Source: Isoetes taiwanensis (lineage: Eukaryota > Streptophyta > Lycopodiopsida > Isoetales > Isoetaceae). Taken from it: a DNA stretch of 64,000 nucleotides. The notes under the pieces were generated by a model. It saw nothing but the letters and a program-made list of their open reading frames with translations, made no database searches and had not been told where the DNA came from. The stretch covers positions 7,770,095 to 7,834,094 of the forward strand of contig JAJEKV010000063.1 of NCBI GenBank assembly GCA_021234155.1. Direction: 5' to 3'. Positions 37,192 through 48,075 of the stretch are shown here, in pieces; positions within the stretch are counted from its first letter, which is position 1; each line of letters begins with the position of its first letter. Both the position numbers and the translations under genes were made by a program.

Positions 37192-39170
37192 GGGTGAAAA
37201 TAAATGTACCCAGGTTATTGTGATTCCTTCGCAAAAAATTCCATCCCGTGGAATCACCGAGCTCGCGAAACGGGGTCCGTTCTGGAGACCCGTGCACTCG
37301 CATTCCCGACAAGGTCACGTGCACCTACTGATGTATCCCAGCCGTCGGTTAGCCGGGTCTATCCTGGCCGTTTGTTTCGAAACCTTCCGGCGGAATCACC
37401 ACGGAAAGAAACCGTCGGATAGAATCGTTAGGGAAGATTCTGATTTTCCCTCCAGCTATGGCGATGGAGCTTCCGGCTATGGCGATGGCGCTTGGCCCCT
37501 GGAGATGAGGGGTTGCCTTCTGCTTTCGCTATGGCGGCCTCGCTGACCTTTTCAAGAAGGAGCCTGCGAGCGTAATGGCGCCCTATCGCTGGGCCAGAAG
37601 AAGAAAGGGTTTTTTGAATGCCTTGTCGCTGCTGCAAGAAGAGATGGTTTTTTTCCAAATAGTTTACGCCTTTCTGACCTTGCTATCGCCTTGCTTTTCT
37701 GATCATAGTTTTCTACCTTGTTTTCTTGCTACAGGTTAAAGTTCTCTGCTTCCCAAGCTCAAAGCATCTTTGATCTCCTTGTTTTTCCCTAAGCTCCCTT
37801 TGATCTCGCAGAAAAATAGCGGAAGTTCTTGATGTAGGTCCCAGATCGGATTTTTTTCCCAAATCTAAAGTTTCTTTGTTGTTCCTTGTCATGTATCTGA
37901 TTTTTTCCTAAATCTAAAGTTTCTTGTGTTCCTTTCTTGTCAGGGTTATTGTTGAATCTAACGCACAAACAGCAGCTGGTGAGTATCTGGCCTTTGGTGC
38001 TGGAAGGGAACGTAATCTCTGTACGATCCCCGACACAAGGGGACATAATCAGCGGGCAGTTAGCGATATCATTGATGCCCCTGGATTGAAGAAAAATGAA
38101 GGCACAGAGGGCCGAACCCACGCTGTAGACCCGCGGTTTTTCATCGCCGCAAACCGAAGCTCGCTTTTTAGCAAAGAACTCGCTAACCGCCCCTCCCAAA
38201 GCCGCATTTGTTTATGTAGAGGCTCTTCCTAAAGCGGATTTGTGCAACCGTGACAGCTTTTAAAACAACAAAGAGCCATTTTTCCTTTGGCAAGGCATAG
38301 AGGAATTACTGCTTAAATCTTTTTGAAAGGAATACGCTGATGGAGCTAATGGTCTCACCGGTTCAACTCCTTGGCCAAGAAATTAGAAAACGATTAGAAT
38401 GCGATAGAATGTTAAGTAAAAAATCTAGAATGCAACTACACATGACATTCTAAAAAGAATACATGCCATGTGGCAAAGATGCTATTGGCTTATTTAATTT
38501 ATCCTAAGCAAACTTTACGACCGGGTAGTAGGGATTCAATTTGACTAATCACTAAACCGTGATGATGCCGCCCCACCTGGTCAGTTGTGATACCGTCGCT
38601 TAATGCATCTGGGTGATTCCATCTCAAGAATCTTTATTATTTATGGTTCCACCAAGGCGTAATCGCATGGTTGTGATTCCCTCTGGCGGAATAGCAATGT
38701 TGTGATTCTGCCTGGCGGGATTCGTAATTTCCAGATTCCATCTCACGGAAATCAATCAGACGCTCGCGATTCCATCCGGCGGAATAGCATGGTTGTGATT
38801 CCGTCCCGCGGAATAACACGATTGTGATTCCGCCTCCGGGAATAAATAAGACGGAATAAATAATACGGTTGGATTCCGTCCGCTAATAACATGTTGTGAT
38901 TCCGCCTCTAATAAATAATACTTGCCAGGATTCCGCCTCGGGTAATACATGAGCAAAGGATTCCATCTCAAGAATCGTGAAATTGGTGATTCCATCCGCG
39001 TAATAGCAAGTTGTGATTCACCGAAGGTGCAATGACTGGAAAAGCACCTCGCCGTGTACGATAACGCGGGTCTCCGGTACGGATAATCCGTGGGTCTCTG
39101 GCCCGGTGATTCCACGGATGGAATTTTTTACATGGAATCACAATAACCTCGGGTACATTTATTTTCACCC
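37192..39170. mobile_element. TIR element of about 2 kb next to eL34
   Basis: The ends are inverted repeats of about 130 bp. Left arm 37,192-37,325 starts GGGTGAAAATAAATG. Right arm, about 39,035-39,170, ends with the complement CATTTATTTTCACCC. Both arms continue with GGTTATTGTGATTCC, AAAAAATTCCATC and GTGGAATCACCG. The interior holds GCGATGG-rich sequence, CCTAAATCTAAAG repeats and the GATTCC/GGAATC minisatellite, and no transposase. It looks like a non-autonomous DNA element; its subterminal GGAATC motifs suggest PIF/Harbinger affinity. No TAA or longer target-site duplication is visible. The left end is about 100 bp upstream of the eL34 ATG. Confidence 0.6.
38520..39025. repeat. GATTCC/GGAATC minisatellite, copy B
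   Basis: Same array as 1,020-1,535 and better preserved: at least 15 units of the type GTGATTCC(A/G)YCYNGCGGAATA plus an A/T-rich linker of about 8-12 bp. Each unit is a small palindrome. It occupies the right part of the TIR element. Confidence 0.75.
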
Positions 39171-39779
39171 GCTCGCTGGAAGACTATTCTGACAGCCGCC
39201 GCCCCATGTACTAATCGATAGTTTAGAGACGCCACATGTGACGCCTCCCATGCCCCTAAACGCCAACGCTTTCAAAGAAAACATTTGGAGCGCTCACATG
39301 CCGGACGCCAATTTTTCCCCTCAGAGTTTTAGGGTTTTGTCATTTTCGCGGCTCTAGCCGGTAAACCAACGAGATCCAACAAGGATATGGCTCCAACGAG
39401 ATCTCGGGCGAGATTTAACCGCCAGCCTTTCTTCCAACTAGTGCATGATGCTTGTTCTATTCCAACCGTATGGCTCATTTTGAGCGTAGATCAAGAATTG
39501 TGCAAATTCCGGATGGTGGAAGTAGTGGGAGTGTTCTTGCCGCCAATACCTGTGTCTTCTCTCGCTTGCAATGACATGGGTTCATAGAATTTTCTCGATA
39601 TACAAAGGGTGTCTTCTTATATTAGACCATGGCTCATTCATTGGTTATTTTGCATCGAGGTCAATGGAATTGATCCTCGCAGTACAAAGAGTTCTTCCAT
39701 GTAAAATTCTAGAGCCGCTTGAGCCTCTATGCTCCATATTAGCTTTCTCCCCGACTTCAATCCCACCTCCTAGATTAAG
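39171..39779 (+). other. Spacer and probable 5' part of the Harbinger remnant, copy B
   Basis: Short plus-strand frames at 39,387-39,587 and 39,571-39,837 occupy the place of the transposase N-terminus but are not recognisable. Confidence 0.35.
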
Positions 39780-40700
39780 GAACATCCCAACAAGAAATGT
39801 TCCAGTTGGGTTTGAAGGTAGTTGTCGCTTCATCTAGAATAGCAACAAGAAATAGCTATTTGAGTGTGTCTCAACAATTAGGATTAGCACAAAGAATCGC
39901 TCACAAGTACGCACGAAAACAATTTAGTGATGCAGCTTGTCGACATATGAGTCATTACTTGCATTGGCCCGAGGACTTGAATGAGGTTAAGAATGGATTC
40001 AAAAGAGTGAGAGGATTTCCCAACCATCATGGCAATGGATGCTACTCATTTCGAGTTAGATCTTCCAACAAATGCTTCCGCTATTGATTACTATGATAAG
40101 GACAAGGATTATTCAATTACTTTATAAGCAAGCAGGACATTCGAAGCCAGGTTCGTGAGATGTCTTCGCTGGAAACCCCTGTGTAGCTGCAGAATGATAT
40201 TAATATCCTTCAGAAATCACCTTTGTATAACAATGCTATTCATGGAATGCTTTTCAATGGGCCAAGAGTTACAAGAGGAGTGATTCACATTTCCTCGAAA
40301 GTACATTATAGCATGCGTGATACTTTGATTTGCCATGGCTAGTGCTTCCCTATTCAGGACATCACTTGCAAGATGATTTCAAAAAGCTTTAACTACTTAC
40401 TATGTAGCAGCAGGTTTGTACGAGAGAACATTTGGTATATTTAGACTAAGTGGAGATCGCTTTATAAAAAGCTAGAATGTGAGAACGTTGAAGATTTTAA
40501 CAAATGTAATATATGCTTGTTGCATTCTCCACAACTACTTAATTGAGATTGGTGAAAAAGAGGATCCTATCTCAAAGACCAATTGTTGATGATGATTACG
40601 CTGAGTTCTCGTATGCCCGGCAGAAGAAGACCCAATGCTCATGAAGTCGCTATACAACTTAGGGATAACTTAAAAAACTTACCTTTTGGGAGCATGATTT
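39780..40700 (+). pseudogene. PIF/Harbinger transposase remnant, copy B
   Basis: This is the better of two copies. Reading across frames shows an N-terminal helix-turn-helix-like stretch SYLSVSQQLGLAQ (about 39,860-39,895), WPEDLNEVKNGFKRVRGFPN (39,965-40,025), MDATHFELDLPTNAS with Asp at 40,038-40,040, NDINIL with Asp at 40,196-40,198 then SPLYNNAIHGMLFNGPRVTRG, a broken A-D-T-GY/LVLPY region near 40,310-40,355, and ERTFGIF with Glu at 40,422-40,424. It ends with a C-I-L-H-N-like region near 40,515-40,540. This is the order expected of DDE_Tnp_4 transposases. At least six frame changes and several stops make it non-functional as written. Confidence 0.85.
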
Positions 40701-43700
40701 GACTATCTATGATCAGCTACACCGCTATCTTCTCTCGGCTATCATTTGTAGTTGCCGAAAGCAATGACAAAGTCTATTTTGCGATTTTCTATCATGTCTC
40801 GCCTGCGGAATGCTTTCTCTCCTCTCTCCTTTGAATGTTATCCCTCTTTGTTGTGGTCTGAAGTTGTCATGAGTCGCTTTGGCATAAGAGCGCATCCTAT
40901 TTTTGAAAGGAGTCTTTTATCTCATGCTTTCTTTTGCCGAGCTAAAACGGGAGTGTTACATGAATTTCTCCCCGAGGTTGCATAATTGAGGTCGGCCTTA
41001 ATTGAACTTTTGCCTAGTTGGAGTGCTACTTGGTGGAATTTCCTCCTAGAAGGTCGCGATAGTTGGAGGTCGGCTTAGGTAGAGTTTGCCTAGTTAGAGT
41101 TTTGTCGCGACCGATGGATGTAGAGGACGGTTGAGTCCAAATGACGTCCGAAGATACTTGGTCCTTGATCAACTCTTCACAATCGTAGTTTGCGTAAGTA
41201 TAGAGATTTCCTACATAAAACCATAATCGTCAGAAAAGTTGAAGAGAATTTTGAAGAACACTTATTATGGAATTTTCACCTAGTTGGCTTTCTTCCGGCC
41301 CGATATCAAATAGGGCATAGAAGAATGAGTCCTAATATCACCGCGGGTTGTTATGCTAGATTTCATCCAACCGTCCATGTGATCATACAACTACAATAAA
41401 ATACAAAAAGTTATTAGCTTCAAAACTCTCAAGTTCAATTTAAGAATTTCAAGCCATTGTTAGTCTCGGGCCAAGAATTTCACTTTAAGAAGTTCGGGCC
41501 TCAAGAATTTCAGTTTAAGAATTTCAAGCTAATGTGTTAGTCGTGGAAGAAAGTTGTAATGCCCATAGAAAACACAATGAATTTGTTAGCAAATTGGAAA
41601 TACAAGTTACATGTTATTAGTTCAAAGTAAATTGTATACATTTCTTTTTATGTTCATATTGGACTATCTAGTCGCTTATCTCATTTTCATCTCAAACCGG
41701 AAAATGAATATTTAAAATCTGAATAGTCACAATGGAAGTTACTATGGAAGTTGCAATGAATAGTAAATAGCAGGTCCAAGAATATGAAAGTTGTTCATTG
41801 GTTCAACTATGGAAGTCCTAAATGAATAGTTAAAATCAATAGCGGGCTTAAGATTTTCAGATATTTTTCCCTCAAAAGAGGGCAAAAATATGTGATGTAA
41901 AAGAAGTAGTTGAACTTTGCCAGACATTTATATCAAGTTAGATAAATTTACCGTGTTCAAGCTTAATGCGCCTTTAGACATTTAGGATGTATATGTAACC
42001 AATGCAACATCGCTAAAGTGGCTAGTATCTATATAGAAGTATGATTCGCGGAAAATTCCTCAGAATCAGAAGCTGATTATGGATCAATGGTTGCAATACA
42101 ATCCATTATGTATGTTTACACAATGTAGAAGCCCAATTTCATATTTTCTCGTCTCTGAATGCCTTTCTGAGATTTGGGGCTATATTTTAAACTTGGTAAA
42201 ACAAGGCAAGTTGCAGAAAGCTCAGTCAACAAGGCGAACTTATTGTGATATTATATTCCTAGTCAATACTAGTAGTGCTATTGGGGAGTAATTTACTCCA
42301 ACACTAGGATAAGCTTGGGATGGCCAAGCTTTGTTGTTTTCATGGCCAATTTGTCTTGTGTCTTGGATTTTCTATGATGATTTTTATCTTTCAACTTGCT
42401 TTGCGCCCGCTTTGTCTTCAACACTAATATCTAATAGATGATTATCAATATGGGAAGTCAAGGAGGTAGTTAAAATCTGAAATGAATTAGTCCTTTGAAA
42501 TCTATAAGGTATAACAATGTACCCAGTAAACTAATATTTACAAAAGTTATAGATTCCTGAATTAGTCAAGGAGGTAGTTAAAATCTATAAGGTATGACCA
42601 ACAAGTCAATATGGGTAGTCAAGGAGGAAGTTAACTATTGAAATGAATAGTTAAAATCTGAATAGTCACAATGGAAGTTACAATGAATAGTAAATAGCAG
42701 GTCTGCAAATATGAAAGTTGTTCATTGGTTCAACTATGAAAGTCTGCAAATGAATAGTCATAATGGAAGTTACTATGGAAGCTGCTAAAATCAACTGAAT
42801 GAATAGTTATAAGGTTTTGTAACCATCCCCAAGAAACAATGGCTTCGAATCGAGAGCTTCTAAAATCTCAAGTTCGCTTATTACAAACCCTCAGAGGGAA
42901 AATTTCGAGGCGGTGTTCATTTCAACACGCTCATTTCGGCCCAAGGTTCCAATACGAAGTCTCTACCGTATATAAGGCACGCTCTTTTCATAAGCATGAA
43001 TTTTGGAATATTCTCCGGATGTTATCCCATTTTGAATGGCAATCGATCAAGACCGGGATTGCAAACCATATTTTCTACATATATTGCACATAAATACAAG
43101 TTCAATACAACAAAGAGCTAACAACATATTTACTAATTAGGATAGTGTAGCAAAATACATTCTGGATCTACTTATTGACTAAAATACATTCTGGATCTAC
43201 TTATTCTGGATCTTTTATAGCATAAAATTGGTTGTTAAAAAAGTAATTGAATAAGTGTCCATCATGTGGGTGGATTTAAGGCCAACATAGTTGCAAAGGG
43301 CGTAGATTTACCGGCCTCACGGGTTGAGCACATGCTACTGAATGCTTGCATCAAAACCGGGGACAACCCCGCTAAGGGGAACCCAGATTTGGGTATGTCA
43401 TCCCCAGATTGGACTCACCGGGAAGAAAAAATGCAAGTGTCTCTAGAGTGGAGAAACCCGTTTTCCCAGCTCAAAGGTATAACCAGAGGTAAATTTACAA
43501 CTAGAAGCCCTCCTATTTCAGAAAAATCTTAAGCCAGTTTGTCAAAGGTGGATGCTTTTAACCAAAGTCGGGCCTAAAGCCCAGCCTAATTTTAGATCTA
43601 CACCAAGAACCGTGAACTTGAGTGAGGGTTCTTTAGTATGATATGATTTAAACAGAGGTTCTAATCCAATGCAAAAAGTCCCTAACAGAGGCAAAGAAAG

Positions 43701-46700
43701 GCTCTAGCCCCCGAAACAGCTAGTCCAAATCATGGAACAGTGTCCGAACTATGGTGGTCGCTAATAGAGGGAGAATTCTTTGGAGAACGAGGGATCTATA
43801 GTGGAGCACATCTCGTCCAATTTTAAGTTCAAAACAATATGTTGTTGTTGTTGGTAAAGTTAGCTCTTTGGATTCTAGTAGCCCAAGAATTGATCGACTC
43901 AAAGGTCAGAGGTTCCAACTGATCCAAAGGAGGTAAGAAGACTAGATAATGCAAGTGAAATTAAGTCTATGCATGTTAGAAATCCAACATGGGGATCATC
44001 CGGGCAAGGTGATGCTCCAGCCTTCTAGACACATGAGACTTATTCAAACGCCAAGCCGTGGAGGATAGAAGAGCAAGTTGGGGTAGCCCTAGATCTAATT
44101 TGCAAGGGAGGGCCCGCTGCTCCAAAAAGTGTAGGTAAACCCCTAGTTAGTGATATTAAATCTTCCAATGATGGGAACTCTAAAGATGGATCCGTTTCTG
44201 AGGAAATGGGATTACTGGGCCCCAAATACAGGAGCCGCCCCAGCCTCCTAGAAACATCAAGGACATGGCAAATGGCGTGAATTCAAAAAAGATGCTTACG
44301 GAATGGTGGAATTATGACCGAGGTAGCTTTACAAGAACCGCAAAGCCGGGCCAAGTAGCCCTCCCCCTAAAAAGTGTGTCTCCCGACAATGCAATACCTG
44401 TGTTATGGAACTATAAATAGCGGCCCGAGCAATGGAAATGTACTAGGAGTGGATCATTGAATTCCAACCCTAGCAATGGAAATGGCATTTCGTGCACCCC
44501 ACCAATATCAAAATGAGGGATACGTAAACAATACTAAGAAATCTTTGCCGAGGCATATGGTACGTGCAATGTATATTTGATGGGCTTAAAGTTTATTGTT
44601 AAAGCTCTTTCCAAAGCAGAGATGTCAAGATGTAAAAAATGTAGGCAATGATCAAGATAAGAAGGGCCATTATGCGTAAGCCCGATTTTATATGTCCGAA
44701 AGCAATTTCTTTATCACCAAATCAATCGCCTTACCATGGCAATAGGGCCGCCGCTTAAGTGTGATTGGGACGGCTGCCGAGTGTCATGAAGCAATCCTAC
44801 CGATCCCTCATACGTACTGGCTCATCAACCACTAGGCTCACTATATATCGTGCAAGTTATCTAGTAAAATGGTGTCAATAACTATTCAACATATGCAACA
44901 ATTATGTAGTGATCTAATCATGGAAGTTTATGGATGTTATAGATTGGGAAGAATCAAGATGCATGAAAGCACTTCAAAGTCGGCGGGTCAATTAGACATG
45001 GGAGAGATCCACCGCCTTGAGGAGGTTGAGAAACATTTGATGAAATGTCATGAGGCTGCTCGAAATGGGCTAATGGAAATCAACCAGAGTTCCTAGATGT
45101 TCATAAATGTGAGAGGAAAATGTACTTTTATAAGATGCACCATGTTTTTGGTTTTTAATGGAGGTTTAATGCAAGAGCTTAATCAGAATTTACTAATGAA
45201 AAATACAGATTGCAATTAGATTTATCAAATGTAGTAAAGTTCCAGCAGATCTTACTAAGATTTTGCTAAATATGATAGATCTGTGCAAGAATTTTGAGAA
45301 AATAGAACCTTAGAAGAACCCAGCAAGTTGAAAAATGTTTGTTCTAGAAATGGTTCTATACTGCAAAAAACTTCGAAAAGATGCTTGAAATAGTCTAGAG
45401 AATGACAACAGCTATTTCTGGAAAACCTTCTTTCTAAAGAAATGTAGTTCTGCATGCCTAGAAATCTAGTTGCTATAAGCAAGAGCCCAAGCTGATAAAC
45501 CTTAATTCAAATTGCTTTCTAAACAAGAAAGAATACTACCAAGGTGGCTCTTATACCATGTCAGCTTGTGAATTGTTACTTGAATAGTAAGATTTGTCAT
45601 GAAGCAATTGCCAAGTACAAGAGGAGTAGATAGATGCACCTCTGTCATCCAAGAAACAGTATATTAATTTGGAAGCCACTGGAAGTTCCGTTTTGTAGCA
45701 GAAGTTTTTCACAGAACATTATGACAGGGATCTTGCAGTTCCAGGATTGAAGGGTTTTGTGAAGTTTACAATCCCAATAGAGAGCATTTACTAGAATGCA
45801 TTTTGCTTTTTCCATTTTTCATATAGTTGTAACCATCACACTGACATATCATAATCCCAGATAGTACCAAGAGCTCTTGAGAAAGACAAGAAGTTCAAAC
45901 AATCTTCCATTCTACACCAATTTTAGGATTTTGTTTGTACGCCTTCTTAACTGGCAGGTCCACAACACGATTTCTCCACAATACGATTTAAGGATTCACG
46001 AAAACAAGATTCTAAAATATGATAATTAAAAGAAAAATATATACCTAGCAACATTCTCCCATCGCTCTTGTCCATTGGCCATTCTTTCCTGTATTTCTCC
46101 TCTAGTCTGCAAGTTAATGTCTTTCGTCCGAGCATCACTGAGAATAATCATCTCATTGAGAGACCATTGTGTGCCTTGCTGAGTTCATGCTTTGAGTGGC
46201 TTGAGCGGCTTGGGAATTGAATTCCATAGGACCCAATAAAACATTTGTGCTTTGAGTGGCTTCGGAGCTGGCTTCCATGTCTGAAAGAGTATAGAATTCC
46301 TATATAAATTCAATTTCTCATCAGTAAATGTAAATGCACAAGGAAGCAAATGCCGATCACTCACATCGGCAATTTCGTTCTCCATTGCTACACCATTGCT
46401 GTTTTCGCGCCACCGGAGTTTTACGGATTCATTCAAGATTTTACCTATTGTTGCAGGCGAAGATCAAAAATGACCAGAAATGCAGGCCAGGACGTCTCGT
46501 TTGACGTCGCAGCCGGTCGATCACGAACTGCTGGAGCAGTTTGACGTCCAACGGTTTGGACGTTGAGCCGCCTGGCAAAAAAAAATAACATGTGAATATG
46601 TTTTTTGTTACATGTGAAGCGTCCCTTAGTTTATCGCTCAGCATTACTTGACGTGAAGCAACTGCCCTGGGCTCCCTTAATCTGCATTAAGCTATGATAG

Positions 46701-47019
46701 CAGGCCATCGCGCCGTCGAGACCTGAAGCAAAGTTGCCGCCAACGCCGAAATGTCCCCTCTTATGCATCCAAGTAACAGCCATGGATGCAATTGTTTATG
46801 CCGCCACAACCATGGTGTGATGGATTTTCGAGCTTTTGCTTCCTACTCTGACCTCTAATGCTGGTCATGAATGCAACTCCTCCTGCACAACTGCTAGAAA
46901 TTGCATCACATGTCTTGTTTGCAGTAGCCAAGGATTATGCGATGACCGTCCAAATGCTTCTACTCCAATCTGCAGTTCCAGCAGCCTTTCAGGTGTATCT
47001 AGGACTATCTCGTCCATCA
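40701..47019. other. Unrecognised repeat-like DNA, copy B
   Basis: Collinear with 2,961-9,019. It contains tandem TTTAAGAATTTCAAG-like repeats (41,420-41,530) and a direct repeat of about 110 bp (41,715-42,755). Frames such as 44,869-45,096 and 42,839-43,093 are open only in this copy and match no family. No LTR ends are recognised. Confidence 0.4.
41715..42755. repeat. Direct repeat of about 110 bp, spaced about 0.94 kb, copy B
   Basis: The blocks 41,715-41,820 and 42,659-42,755 share TGAATAGTCACAATGGAAGT, AATGAATAGTAAATAGCAGG and GAAAGTTGTTCATTGGTTC. Confidence 0.65.
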
Positions 47020-47079
47020 AGTTACAGGTGCACTGAACATACTATTGTGAATCCAACTTTAACGCTTCATGTAATGAAG

Positions 47080-47545
47080 CCAATTGTCTTACGAACCTTA
47101 GACATTCCTGATCATGGATGAAGTAATGTTGCTCGGCATCGTTCATCTTTTTGGAGTCGTATAAGATTACTCTTCCTTCTTGCATGAGGACTCCTCCCGT
47201 TGGCACTCACTTGCACATGTGCAAACCCAATCTTTGACTTTCTTATGCTTAGTGAGATATGAGAAAGGAGCTGCTCACTTAGCAAAATCTTTTACAATTT
47301 GCCTATAATAATCTGCAAGGCATACGAAGCTTCTCTCTTCGAAAACGTTATTTGGAACTGGCCAATTGACTATTGCTTCAATCTTTGCTGGGTCAGCGGA
47401 GATTTCCTCTATATGCACCACGTATTCCACCTTACTTGTTGCGAAATGGCACTTTTAGAGTTTAGCAGAAAGATGATGCCGTCTCAACTTTTCTAATACT
47501 CTTCTCAAATGAACAATGCCATCGATCCGAGCCATCGGATCGATA
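47080..47545 (-). pseudogene. Ty3/gypsy RT thumb and RNase H fragment, copy B
   Basis: Minus strand from about 47,545. One frame gives VHLRRVLEKLRRHHLSAKL, KCHFATSKVEY, EEISADPAKIEAIVNWPVPN, ERSFVCLADYYRQIVKDFAK and an AAPFSYLTK segment, with one in-frame stop after AKL. A frame change then leads to GGVLMQEGRVI, YDSKKMNDAEQHYFIHDQECL. These are the thumb/connection region of a Ty3/gypsy reverse transcriptase and the first part of RNase H. About 40 residues between the W of KDW and GGVL seem lost, including the first RNase H Asp region. No YxDD box precedes it; upstream is the 375-bp tandem block instead. No integrase is recognised downstream. Confidence 0.8.
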
Positions 47546-48075
47546 TTCTCGAATGGGCGAGCATGCATCTCTTTCATGCATTGCATGCATTTTTTGAGGC
47601 TCTGGTTCATTTGGGGACGCTATTTCTTGCAGGTTCTTCATCAACTTCTCATCGGCGTTTTCTTCTCTCTCAGCAGTTCCCTCGACTCTCTTTCTTTGAT
47701 ACTAGGCAGGGGAGGGGCTTCTCCGCGCTTGATTTTACAGTTTGGCATCCTTTTCCATGTTCTAACATATTCTTCCTCGATCTTGTCCCTTTTTTGGCCA
47801 TCCTTCAACCTTCGACCTCGATCTCATTTTGATAAGAAAGTCCTCTTTTTGTCGGGAGCTTTTGTCTTGTTTCATGCGAGCCCTTATTCGAGAATGCCAT
47901 CGATCCGAGCCATCGGATCGGTATTCTCGAATGCGCGAGCATGCATCTCTTTTCATGCATGCATGCATTGCATGCATTTTCTGAGGCTCTGGTTCATTTG
48001 GGGACGCTATTTCTTGCAGGTTATTCATCAACTTCTCATCGGCGTTTTCTCCTCTCTCAGCAGTTCCCTTGACTC
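47517..48075. repeat. Tandem duplication of about 379 bp, copy B
   Basis: The unit beginning GCCATCGATCCGAGCCATCGG starts at 47,517 and 47,896. It includes self-complementary CATGCATGCATG/TTGCATGCATT stretches, the TTCTTGCAGGTT segment and CATCAACTTCTCATCGGCG. Apparent open frames across it (for example 47,516-48,193 plus) follow from the duplication and are not evidence of a gene. Confidence 0.75.

Noticed and set aside
38520-39025. Regularly spaced short palindromic repeats that look CRISPR-like
   Set aside because: Units are degenerate, linkers are A/T-rich and related to each other rather than unique spacers, there are no cas genes, and the setting is a plant transposon.
47080-47545. Endogenous pararetrovirus as the source of the RT-RNase H fragment
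   Set aside because: The residues and order fit plant Ty3/gypsy equally or better, and no movement-protein or coat-like sequence is seen nearby. The fragment is too short to exclude it completely.
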